Below are positions 1-5,943 of a stretch of DNA of 5,943 bases, in pieces (positions within the stretch are counted from its first letter, which is position 1; each line of letters begins with the position of its first letter). Position numbers and translations under genes: made by a program. This DNA is from Armatimonadota bacterium (GTDB taxonomy: Bacteria > Armatimonadota > Fimbriimonadia > Fimbriimonadales > Fimbriimonadaceae), in assembly GCA_023428805.1 (NCBI GenBank), contig JAEYWW010000076.1, forward strand, positions 1 through 5,943. The letters are read 5' to 3'. The notes beneath the pieces are model-generated. The model did not search any database, was not told the origin of the DNA, and saw only the letters and a program-made list of their open reading frames with translations.

Positions 1-158
1 TCCGGGCGGTTCGTGAGGAGATGCTGCAGGTGGGGAAGCGCCTCCGCGCCGCGCCCCGCCGCCACCAGCAGTTCCGAGAGATGCCGCCTCAGGTTGGGGT
101 CATCGGGATTCTGTTCCAGAGCGGCCCGGATGGCCTGAATGACGCTGTCGCCCGGCAT
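1..158 (-). CDS. TPR-like protein, N-terminal fragment (runs off left edge)
   Basis: Only the first 52 codons are in the window; the rest lies to the left. Reading from the ATG at 158-156, the peptide begins MPGDSVIQAIRAAL and continues with a helix-turn-helix pair whose residues fit a tetratricopeptide unit: NPDDPNLRRHL, ELLVAAGR, AEALPHL and a closing P near residue 52. TPR units form protein-protein interaction scaffolds. Similar N-termini occur in stand-alone TPR proteins and in front of AAA+ ATPase domains; which applies cannot be told here. The start is chosen because it is the first ATG in frame and has an AGGA at 162-165, although the 3-nt spacing is shorter than usual. TTG and CTG codons lie further upstream in frame. 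The gene diverges from the flagellin, 245 bp away, and its start codon sits inside an 18-bp dyad. Confidence 0.55.
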   Translation of the reverse strand, partial: MPGDSVIQAIRAALEQNPDDPNLRRHLSELLVAAGRGAEALPHLQHLLTNRP

Positions 159-173
159 GATTCCTGAATCATG
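156..173. repeat. 18-bp dyad over the start codon of the TPR-like gene
   Basis: The arms CATGATTC and GAATCATG are perfect reverse complements separated by two bases. As DNA this has the form of an operator for a dimeric regulator. As minus-strand RNA it can fold into a 7-bp stem with a CAGG loop, placing the SD-like AGGA in and beside the loop and the AUG in the 3' arm of the stem. The dyad is seen directly; either function is inference. Confidence 0.5.
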
Positions 174-174
174 G

Positions 175-185
175 CTCAATTTGAG
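175..185. repeat. 11-bp palindrome CTCAA-T-TTGAG
   Basis: A perfect 5-bp inverted repeat around a single central T lies one base from the 18-bp dyad over the TPR start. It overlaps a second short palindrome, TGAGGCTCA, at 182-190. The cluster could be part of a regulator-binding region for the minus-strand gene, but short palindromes such as this arise by chance. Confidence 0.3.
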
Positions 186-234
186 GCTCAGCGGCGAGTC
201 AATCCACCTCAACGCATCGAATTCCGCTGTGAGG

Positions 235-282
235 AATACGGGGAAAAGAAAAAACCCGCAAAAATGTGTGAATCCCCGTATT
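235..282. repeat. 10-bp inverted repeat with 28-nt A-rich loop
   Basis: AATACGGGGA at 235-244 is the exact reverse complement of TCCCCGTATT at 273-282. On the plus strand the right arm runs into further T residues (T at 281-285), so the RNA resembles a weak intrinsic terminator with a large loop. No plus-strand gene is visible upstream for it to terminate. It may insulate the flagellin from upstream readthrough, bind a regulator as DNA, or form an attenuator if flagellin transcription starts upstream of it. The minus strand has no T tract after the hairpin. Confidence 0.45.
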
Positions 283-383
283 TTTACTAGGTAACTGGCA
301 TCTTTAACAGGGAAAAACCCTTGTGTAAGGCCCGGACAAGCCCTGCGGGGACGCCGCCAAGGAAGCGCGGTGAAAAAGCCGGA

Positions 384-403
384 CCTCACGGAGGAAACAA
401 AAA
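384..403 (+). promoter_or_regulatory. Flagellin ribosome binding site within a small hairpin
   Basis: GGAGG at 390-394 is a near-perfect Shine-Dalgarno sequence, 9 nt before the GTG at 404, and it decides the start: the only other in-frame signal upstream is a TGA at 371-373. CCTC at 384-387 is complementary to GAGG at 391-394, so the SD can fold into a 4-bp stem with an ACG loop. Such a stem is weak alone but could be stabilised by a bound protein. The site includes two GGA triplets (390-392 and 393-395), the core of CsrA binding sites. Confidence 0.75.
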
Positions 404-1843
404 GTGTCTTTTCGCATCAACACTAACGTCAACGCCATGAGCGCCCTGCGCAACCTTGGCCTCACCAACGGCGCGCTCAGCCGCACCACCCAACGACTTT
501 CGACCGGACTCCGGATCAACAATGCCGGCGACGATCCGTCCGGCCTCATCATGAGCGAGAGCCTTCGAGCCCAGGTTTCAGGCGCCGAGCAGGCGATCCG
601 CAACAATCAGGATGCTCTGAACTACGCGAAGACCGCCGAGGGTGCGCTGGATGAAATGTCCCGCCTTCTCCGCGATGCCCGCAGCCTCGCCGTGGCCAGC
701 GCCAACACCGGCGTCCTCAGCCAGAGCCAGATTCAGGCGAATCAGACGCAGTTCGGCCTTCTGTTCGGCTCCATGAACCGCGTCGCCACCGAAACCGCCT
801 TCGGCCAGAAGAAGCTGCTCGACGGCACCGCCGGCGTCAACGCCCTTGTGGTCAATTCGACTGCGGTCAAGAGCGTCTACTTTGCAGGCAAGATCGGCGA
901 TCAGTCGATCACGGAAGATGGAGCGCTTGACGTCCAGGTGACCACCGCCGCGACCAAGGCTTCCCACACTGGAACCCGCACCGTCGCCGCCGCCAGCCTC
1001 GCCGCCTACCAGTCCACCGCCGTCGGCTTCGCCGGACAGTTCTCCCTCAACGGCAGCACGATTCAGGTCGACGCCAACGAGACGTGGAGCGAAGTTGTTC
1101 AGAAGATCAACGCCGCCTCGGGTTCCACCGGCGTCGTCGCCGAAGCGGTCTATGCGGGCGGCAATGGCTCGATCCAGCTTCGCTCAGTCGAATACGGCAG
1201 CAACGCCAAGATCAACCTGGTTGACGCTGGCGGAGTGATCCAGAGCGCGGCGGGCACGGTCTCCCAAGCTGGCACCAACGCAGTCGCAACGGTCACTCTC
1301 GGATCCCTTGATCCGGTCACCTTCACGGCGGGTCAGAACAACAACGACGGCCTCACCCTGCAGGATCAGAACGGCAACAAGATCGTGCTGACTGAAGCGG
1401 GCAACGCGGTCGGCACGCTCACCGGAGCCGCCCAGGTCATCGCCGGAGGCGTCCAGTTCCAAGTCGGCGGCAATGCGGGCCAGGTCGAGAACCTCTCGCT
1501 CGGAGCCTTCACAACCAGCGCCTTGAATGTCGACAACCTCGACGTGACGACCGCGAACGGTGCGACGGCCTCCATCGAAGCCATCGACAAGGCTCTCGAA
1601 GAACTGAATCGCCGCCGCGGCGAGATCGGCAGCTTCATGAAGAACGTGCTCGAAGTGAACATCCGCTCACTGGGTGTCGCCAAGGAGAGCATGGCCGCCA
1701 CCGAGTCCAGCATCCGCGACATCGATGTGGCCGAAGAGATGACCTACTACACCAAGATGCAGATTCTGCAGCAGAGCGGACTCGCGGTCTTGGCCCAAGC
1801 CAACTCGGCTCCCCAGGCAGTGCTCTCACTGCTGCAGGGCTAG
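404..1843 (+). CDS. fliC: Flagellin, main filament protein (479 aa)
   Basis: Flagellin is exported through the flagellar type III apparatus and polymerises under the cap to form the filament. The N-terminal D0/D1 region (about residues 1-145) carries the family signatures INTNVNAMSALRNL, LSTGLRINNAGDDPSG and the NNQDALNYAKTAEGALDEM helix. The C-terminal D1/D0 region (about 385-479) carries LNRRRGEIGSF, MAATESSIRDIDVAEEM, and LAQANSAPQAVLSLLQG at the extreme C-terminus. The middle is a variable insert; residues about 213-275 (FSLNGSTIQV, VVQKINAASGSTGV, IQLRS, YGSNAKI) resemble the flagellin hook-IN motif, and FQVGGNAGQ at 352-360 is the usual re-entry into D1. There is no signal peptide and no cysteine, as expected. 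At 479 aa it is about the size of enteric FliC. The start is GTG behind a strong SD. The gene stands alone and a terminator follows 26 nt after its stop. The symbol could equally be fla, hag or flaA depending on species convention. Confidence 0.97.
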   Translation: MSFRINTNVNAMSALRNLGLTNGALSRTTQRLSTGLRINNAGDDPSGLIMSESLRAQVSGAEQAIRNNQDALNYAKTAEGALDEMSRLLRDARSLAVASANTGVLSQSQIQANQTQFGLLFGSMNRVATETAFGQKKLLDGTAGVNALVVNSTAVKSVYFAGKIGDQSITEDGALDVQVTTAATKASHTGTRTVAAASLAAYQSTAVGFAGQFSLNGSTIQVDANETWSEVVQKINAASGSTGVVAEAVYAGGNGSIQLRSVEYGSNAKINLVDAGGVIQSAAGTVSQAGTNAVATVTLGSLDPVTFTAGQNNNDGLTLQDQNGNKIVLTEAGNAVGTLTGAAQVIAGGVQFQVGGNAGQVENLSLGAFTTSALNVDNLDVTTANGATASIEAIDKALEELNRRRGEIGSFMKNVLEVNIRSLGVAKESMAATESSIRDIDVAEEMTYYTKMQILQQSGLAVLAQANSAPQAVLSLLQG

Positions 1844-1869
1844 TCGTGAGAAAATTCAAAAACACCAAG

Positions 1870-1910
1870 CGAAAAGACCCCCGGACTTCGGTCCGGGCTC
1901 TTTTCGTTTT
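1870..1910. terminator. Bidirectional intrinsic terminator between convergent genes
   Basis: The inner stem CCCGGAC (1880-1886) pairs with GTCCGGG (1891-1897) around a TTCG loop, giving the very stable C(UUCG)G tetraloop. After a 2x1 internal loop, CGAAAAGA (1870-1877) pairs with TCTTTTCG (1899-1906), extending the hairpin by 8 bp. On the plus strand TTTTCGTTTT follows the GC stem, suiting flagellin termination. On the minus strand the A tract becomes a T tract, followed by more T-rich sequence around 1850-1866, suiting the dprA-like gene that stops at 1924. Confidence 0.9.
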
Positions 1911-1923
1911 GGCTTGTCAGTTC

Positions 1924-2850
1924 TCAGGCGGCATAGCGGCCGGCAAGTTCGATGATCCGGCTCCCGCGCTCGCCAAAAAGCTCGGCTTGAGTCTTTTCGA
2001 TGGGCCGCTGCATCCAGGCCTCAATCTCTGAGGCTTCCCGGATGGCTTCGCCGCCCAATGCGATCAAAGCCCGCGCCCCGACTGACTCGTCATCCAGAAC
2101 CAGCACGCGGCAGAGCCGTCTCCGAAGCGCATCCGCCGCACCATGCCAGGTGCCGCCTTCGCGGTGTCGTGGTTCAACGACGACTGCGCAGACCGATGAG
2201 GCATAGATCAGGGCGTTTCGCTCCATCGCCTGACCGCTCGTGAATCGAGCCCAAGGCTCGCAGACAGACAGTTGGCAGAAGTCGGTGTCGGATGCGCCCA
2301 TCAGGCCATGCGGGAGGATTTCCACAACCCTCGCGGCCTCGCCCGCCTCAAGAGCCTCGGCGCGGGCGATTGAATCCACGCCTTCGGCTCCCCCGCTCAC
2401 AACGGTCGCGCCCAGGCGCATGATCTCACGCGCGCATGCTCCCGCAAAGTCTGCGCCTGCCTGCGACACCTGCCTCGACCCGACGATGGCTGTTGGAACC
2501 GCGCCCGGCATCTCGCCGCGCCGCCAGACCACGCAAGGAGCGGCTGATCCAAAACGGTCCAGCCAAGCCAGAGGGTAGTTTTCGTCGGCGACCGTCAGAA
2601 CTCGTCCTGCCATGACCTGCTCGAGCGCCCATCCCAAAACCCCTGGATCATCCAGGCAGGACGCCTCCTCCCAGAGACCTGCCTCCGAAAGGACAGCGCT
2701 GAGATCGCCTAAACCGATGGCAGCATGAGTGGATATCGCCTCGTAGACACGCGGCCAGCGGCGGCGTTGCGAGGGGCCAGCCCCCGGTCTGCCCCGCAGA
2801 TAGAGTCCCGCCAAGGCAGCAGATATGGCCAGTCGTATTCCACGCCCCAT
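1924..2850 (-). CDS. DprA/Smf-like DNA-processing protein, short form (308 aa)
   Basis: DprA proteins bind single-stranded DNA and load RecA during natural transformation; homologues also occur in bacteria not known to be competent. Numbering from the ATG at 2850, the DprA Rossmann-type core is recognised from AIVGSR (121-126), VSGGAEGVDSIA (151-162, where DprA has SG-L-A-R-G-[IV]-D), LEAGE (177-181) and RNALIYASSVCAVVVEP (191-207, where DprA has RNR-I-A-LS with a V-V-E strand). DENYP (89-93) before the core matches the family's D-x-x-YP element. About 75 residues follow the core, with no recognisable DprA winged-helix domain. The usual AH after the SG motif reads AR here. The frame is open upstream to an ATG at 2940, with another at 2907, but these would overlap the divergent mannosidase and add 30 or 19 non-family residues; 2850 is preferred. 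No SD precedes it. DprA family membership is fairly sure; a role in transformation is not. Confidence 0.85.
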   Translation of the reverse strand: MGRGIRLAISAALAGLYLRGRPGAGPSQRRRWPRVYEAISTHAAIGLGDLSAVLSEAGLWEEASCLDDPGVLGWALEQVMAGRVLTVADENYPLAWLDRFGSAAPCVVWRRGEMPGAVPTAIVGSRQVSQAGADFAGACAREIMRLGATVVSGGAEGVDSIARAEALEAGEAARVVEILPHGLMGASDTDFCQLSVCEPWARFTSGQAMERNALIYASSVCAVVVEPRHREGGTWHGAADALRRRLCRVLVLDDESVGARALIALGGEAIREASEIEAWMQRPIEKTQAELFGERGSRIIELAGRYAA

Positions 2851-2857
2851 AGGGCCG

Positions 2858-2863
2858 ATTATA
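2858..2863 (-). promoter_or_regulatory. Perfect -10 box (TATAAT) for the dprA-like gene
   Basis: On the minus strand TATAAT occupies 2863-2858, seven bases before the ATG at 2850. Transcription would start at or one base before the A of the start codon, so the mRNA would be leaderless or nearly so, which fits the lack of an SD. No good -35 lies at the usual 16-18 bp; TTGAAA at 2894-2889 is 25 bp away, which is too far. The same bases read on the plus strand give TATAAC at 2860-2865, a weaker candidate -10 for the divergent mannosidase. Confidence 0.45.
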
Positions 2864-2905
2864 ACCCATTCCCCAGGTAACCTGCCTGTTTCAACGGACC
2901 CTCCC

Positions 2906-5900
2906 ATGCTGAAGCACACGTCCATCACCAAGGATCGCATCCGTCAGTTCATCCAGACCGAACTGCACCAGCACATGATTTCCGCCCAGGTTCCTTTGGA
3001 GTGTGAATTCATCTTGGGAGCCTTTCCCGATGAGGTCGCCGCGCGAAAAACGGACGGATGGAAGAGGATCGAAAAGGGCTTCTTTTGGGGTCCGGCCTAC
3101 CATGAGGGCTGGTACCGCATCACGGGCTCTATCCCTGCGGAATGGCGGGGGAGCGAGGTTGCCCTCGGATATGGAGAGCCCGAGATCAAATTTGAAAAGT
3201 GGAACAACGTTGAGGGCACGATCTGGCGGGGCAACGCTCCCATCGGCGGCCTGGATTGGGGCCACCACCACTTCCGGCTGACGGATCGCGCGGCGGGAGG
3301 AGAGGCGATCGATCTGCTCATGCAGACTTACGCCCACAACAAGGAGACCACCTGCCACGGCGCGGAGAAGCCTCGCACTCCCGAACCGGAAGAGTATCGG
3401 GGATTTCTTCTCTTCCAGCTCAATCCCGAGGTGATGCAGCTCTTCTTTGACTGCGAATTTGCGCTCAATCTCGTGGAGGGATTGGAGGAGACTGATCCCA
3501 TCTTCGCCCAGCTCGTCCGCGCGCTCAATGAAGTCTGCAATGCCGCCCGGCACGACAATCCAAAGTCCATCACCGCCGCCCGCAAGCTGATGAAGGAAGT
3601 TCTCGGCGGCATCAACGGCGAGCTGAATCACAGCGTGATCCCGGTCGGCCACGCCCATCTCGACACGGCATGGCTCTGGCCCCTCAGCGTGACCCGCCTC
3701 AAGATGGCGCACACGACCGCCGTCCAACTCGACCTGATGGAGCGGTACCCCGAGCATATCTTCGTCCACAGTCAGGCCAGCCAGTATGAGTGGCTCGAAG
3801 AGGAGCATCCGCAGCTCCTGGAGCGCATCAAGAAGGCGATGCGAAAAGGTCAGTGGGAGCCGCTCGGCAGCATGTGGGTCGAGGCGGACTGCAATCTCAC
3901 CGGTTCCGAAGCTTTGGTCCGTCAATTCCTCTATGGCCGCCGCTACTTCAAGGAGAAGCTGGGCTACGAAACCGTGGACATGTGGCTGCCAGACGTCTTT
4001 GGATACTCCGCCGCCATCCCCCAGATTCTCGAGAAATTCGGCATCAAGTACTTCGTCACCCAGAAGCTGAGCTGGAACCAGTTCAACAAGCCGCTCCACC
4101 ACACCTTCTGGTGGGAGGGCATTGACGGGTCAAAAATCTGGGTGCACTTCCCTCCGGGAGACACCTATGTCCACAACTGTTCACCGAAAGACATCATCAA
4201 GGGCGTCAAGAGCTACCGCGATCATGGGCGATGCGATCAATCCCTGCTGGTTTATGGCCACGGCGACGGGGGTGCGGGTCCAAACGAATTCCATGTCGAG
4301 CGACTCCGCCGAGCCCGCATCGCCCCGGGTCTGCCCGTCATCGAAAAGAAGCGAAAGGCCATCGATTTCTACAAGGAAGCCTACGAGAACAGCCGCGACC
4401 TGATGATCTGGAAAGGGGAGCTTTACTTCGAGCTTCATCGCGGCACCTACACCAGCCAGGCCGCCAACAAGAAACAGAACCGCGAGAGTGAATTCCTACT
4501 CCGTGATGCGGAATGGCTCGCCTGCTTCCGCGACGACTTTGCCAGCGGCTATCCCAAGCAGACTCTGGAGCGTGCCTGGAAGATCGTGCTTCTCAACCAG
4601 TTCCACGACATCATCCCCGGCTCGTCGGTGCGCGAGGTCTACGAGGATTCGGACAAGGACTACGCGAAGGTCCGCGAGATGGTCGAGCCGGTGATCGAAG
4701 AGAGCCTGCGTCAGATTGGAGGCAAGCTCGACACCACTGGAATGAAGCGTCCTGTCGCCCTCTTCCACAATTCGACTTCGACCAGCCAAGGATCAATCCC
4801 TTGGACCGAAGAGAGTTCTCCCACGGCTCTCGAATGTGAAAACGAAACCCTCCCCATCCAATTGGTTGAAGAATTTGGCGAGCGAAAGCTGATCTTTGAG
4901 ACCCCTGGTTCCGCAATTGGGAGCGTTGCGGTGGGCGATCTGACCGGGGCTTCGCCGATTGTCCTCCCGAGATTGAAGGCTTCCACCAAAAGGTTGGAGA
5001 ACGATCAGTTTTCAGTCAAGTTCGACGCCAACGGCCACATCACGAGCATTCTGACGCTGGATGACGAGCCGGTGGAGTTCATCGCTCCGGGCGGTCTCGG
5101 CAACCTGTTCCAGCTCTTCGACGACCGTCCGCTCTATTGGGATGCTTGGGATGTGGACATCTACGCTCTGGAGAAGCCGCATGACCTCATCAAGAGCGAC
5201 TCGGTGGAACTGGTCGAAAAAGGGCCGGTCCGCGCCGCCATCGAGATCGTCAAGCGGTTCGGCCAATCCACGATCCGCCAGCGCATCAGCCTCGGCCCGA
5301 CGCCGGGCATCCGGTTCGACACCGAGATCGACTGGCACGAGACGGAGAAGATGCTCAAAGTCGCCTTCCCGCTCAACGTCTACAGCCACCGCGCGACATT
5401 CGAGATTCAATGGGGGCACGTCGAGCGTCCGACTCACCGCAACACCAGTTGGGATGTCGCCCGGTTCGAAGTGCCCTGCCAAAAATGGTTCGACCTCAGC
5501 GAAGGCGGGCATGGCGCGGCTCTGCTGAACGACGGCAAGTACGGCTGCGACACGTTGGACAACGTCATCCGCCAGACGCTGCTCCGCTCACCCAAAGCCC
5601 CCGATCCGATCTGCGACATGGGCAGGCACCGCTTCACCTATGTCCTGATGCCCCATTACGGCGCCCTCGCCCAGAGCGACGTGGTCGCGGCCAGCTACGC
5701 GCTCAATGCGCCTGTGCGTCATGCCTTCCTCACCCCTGGAACGGGCGAGCAGGGAGACATCCCGCAGCTCGTCGCCAGCCACAGCCGCGATGTGGTGGTC
5801 GAAGCGGTCAAGAAGGCCGAAGACTCCAATCTCGTCATCGTCCGGCTCTATGAATGCCACCAAACACGCGGTCGAACCGAGCTTTCCTGCGCCCTGCCGA

Positions 5901-5943
5901 TCAAGCGGGCCTGGGTGGTGGATATGAACGAGCAGCCCCAAGA
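2906..5943 (+). CDS. Alpha-mannosidase, GH38, Ams1-type (C-terminus beyond window)
   Basis: GH38 enzymes are zinc-dependent retaining hydrolases that cleave alpha-linked mannose. The 1,012 complete codons here cover nearly the whole protein, as Ams1-type enzymes are usually about 1,000-1,080 residues. The N-terminal beta-rich region (1 to about 240) begins MLKHTSITKDRIRQF and has no signal peptide, so a cytosolic enzyme acting on imported oligomannosides is likely. The catalytic domain shows H251-L-D253 (in GHAHLDTAWLWP) and D363 in LPDVFGYS, the expected zinc ligands with D363 also the nucleophile. GHGDGGAGP (451-459) follows. The middle domain has HRGTYTSQ (511-518) and NQFHDIIPGSS, whose H567 is the expected fourth zinc ligand. 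The C-terminal domain contains DDRPLYWDAWD (from 739), DWHE (809-812) and the MLKVAFP and RFEVP elements. All expected catalytic residues are present. The ATG at 2906 has no clear SD. Upstream sequence is open in frame, but the family N-terminus begins at this ATG. The frame stays open to the right edge. Confidence 0.95.
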   Translation, partial: MLKHTSITKDRIRQFIQTELHQHMISAQVPLECEFILGAFPDEVAARKTDGWKRIEKGFFWGPAYHEGWYRITGSIPAEWRGSEVALGYGEPEIKFEKWNNVEGTIWRGNAPIGGLDWGHHHFRLTDRAAGGEAIDLLMQTYAHNKETTCHGAEKPRTPEPEEYRGFLLFQLNPEVMQLFFDCEFALNLVEGLEETDPIFAQLVRALNEVCNAARHDNPKSITAARKLMKEVLGGINGELNHSVIPVGHAHLDTAWLWPLSVTRLKMAHTTAVQLDLMERYPEHIFVHSQASQYEWLEEEHPQLLERIKKAMRKGQWEPLGSMWVEADCNLTGSEALVRQFLYGRRYFKEKLGYETVDMWLPDVFGYSAAIPQILEKFGIKYFVTQKLSWNQFNKPLHHTFWWEGIDGSKIWVHFPPGDTYVHNCSPKDIIKGVKSYRDHGRCDQSLLVYGHGDGGAGPNEFHVERLRRARIAPGLPVIEKKRKAIDFYKEAYENSRDLMIWKGELYFELHRGTYTSQAANKKQNRESEFLLRDAEWLACFRDDFASGYPKQTLERAWKIVLLNQFHDIIPGSSVREVYEDSDKDYAKVREMVEPVIEESLRQIGGKLDTTGMKRPVALFHNSTSTSQGSIPWTEESSPTALECENETLPIQLVEEFGERKLIFETPGSAIGSVAVGDLTGASPIVLPRLKASTKRLENDQFSVKFDANGHITSILTLDDEPVEFIAPGGLGNLFQLFDDRPLYWDAWDVDIYALEKPHDLIKSDSVELVEKGPVRAAIEIVKRFGQSTIRQRISLGPTPGIRFDTEIDWHETEKMLKVAFPLNVYSHRATFEIQWGHVERPTHRNTSWDVARFEVPCQKWFDLSEGGHGAALLNDGKYGCDTLDNVIRQTLLRSPKAPDPICDMGRHRFTYVLMPHYGALAQSDVVAASYALNAPVRHAFLTPGTGEQGDIPQLVASHSRDVVVEAVKKAEDSNLVIVRLYECHQTRGRTELSCALPIKRAWVVDMNEQPQ

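Noticed and set aside
331..337. CCCGGAC shared between the flagellin leader and the terminator stem at 1880-1886
   Set aside because: A 7-bp GC-rich match is expected by chance in this sequence and nothing else around the two copies is shared.
578..967. A 129-codon minus-strand frame inside the flagellin
   Set aside because: It is opposite the highly conserved flagellin D1 region and has no recognisable domain.
1846..2031. A 61-codon plus-strand frame just after the flagellin
   Set aside because: It runs through the terminator hairpin and into the antisense of the dprA-like gene; it has no SD of its own and no family resemblance.
2240..2578. A 112-codon plus-strand frame opposite the dprA-like gene
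   Set aside because: It is the antisense of the DprA core, rich in Arg, Ser, Ala and Pro as expected from a shadow frame.
2891..4102. A 403-codon open frame on the minus strand opposite the mannosidase
   Set aside because: It lies opposite conserved GH38 catalytic motifs, which fix the plus strand as coding. Its translation shows no domain, and long antisense frames are expected opposite GC-rich coding sequence.
4735..4990. Lower-GC stretch in the mannosidase, suspected frameshift or insertion
   Set aside because: The frame stays open and the translation follows the GH38 linker pattern (a FHNS strand, then LPIQLVEE and KLIFETPG), so it is ordinary variable linker sequence.
1..5943. CRISPR array, tRNA, rRNA, insertion sequence, prophage or defence genes
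   Set aside because: Nothing in the window shows regular spaced repeats, tRNA-like folds, transposase or integrase motifs, or defence-system domains.

Overview
The window is GC-rich bacterial DNA with four genes: an incomplete TPR-type gene at the left edge (minus strand), a flagellin (plus), a DprA-like protein (minus) and a GH38 alpha-mannosidase (plus) that runs off the right edge. The flagellin shows a flagellated bacterium. The sequence alone does not fix the phylum. Candidate lineages are Armatimonadota, Planctomycetota or Verrucomicrobiota, suggested by a lone flagellin beside an Ams1-type GH38 enzyme and by the weak or absent Shine-Dalgarno (SD) sequences of two of the genes; this is an impression, not a result.

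Layout. Positions 1-158 hold the N-terminal 52 codons of a minus-strand gene with one TPR-like helical pair. Positions 159-403 are a divergent intergenic region with an 18-bp dyad over the TPR start codon, an 11-bp palindrome beside it, a 10-bp inverted repeat with a 28-nt loop, and a GGA-rich flagellin leader. The flagellin (404-1843) starts with GTG behind a strong SD. Positions 1844-1923 separate the convergent flagellin and dprA-like genes and hold a long UUCG-loop hairpin that can end transcription from both sides. The dprA-like gene (1924-2850) and the mannosidase (2906 onward) diverge from a 55-bp gap with a perfect TATAAT box placed so that the dprA-like transcript would begin at or next to its ATG.

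The genes do not form one pathway: motility filament, DNA-binding Rossmann protein and cytosolic mannoside hydrolysis are separate functions, each with its own transcription unit. I found no CRISPR array, tRNA, rRNA, insertion sequence, phage gene or toxin-antitoxin pair, and no evidence of an undescribed multi-gene system. The observations most worth checking are regulatory: the start-codon dyad, the flagellin leader, the probable leaderless dprA-like mRNA, and sequence departures in the DprA-like protein and in the TLR5-contact region of the flagellin.
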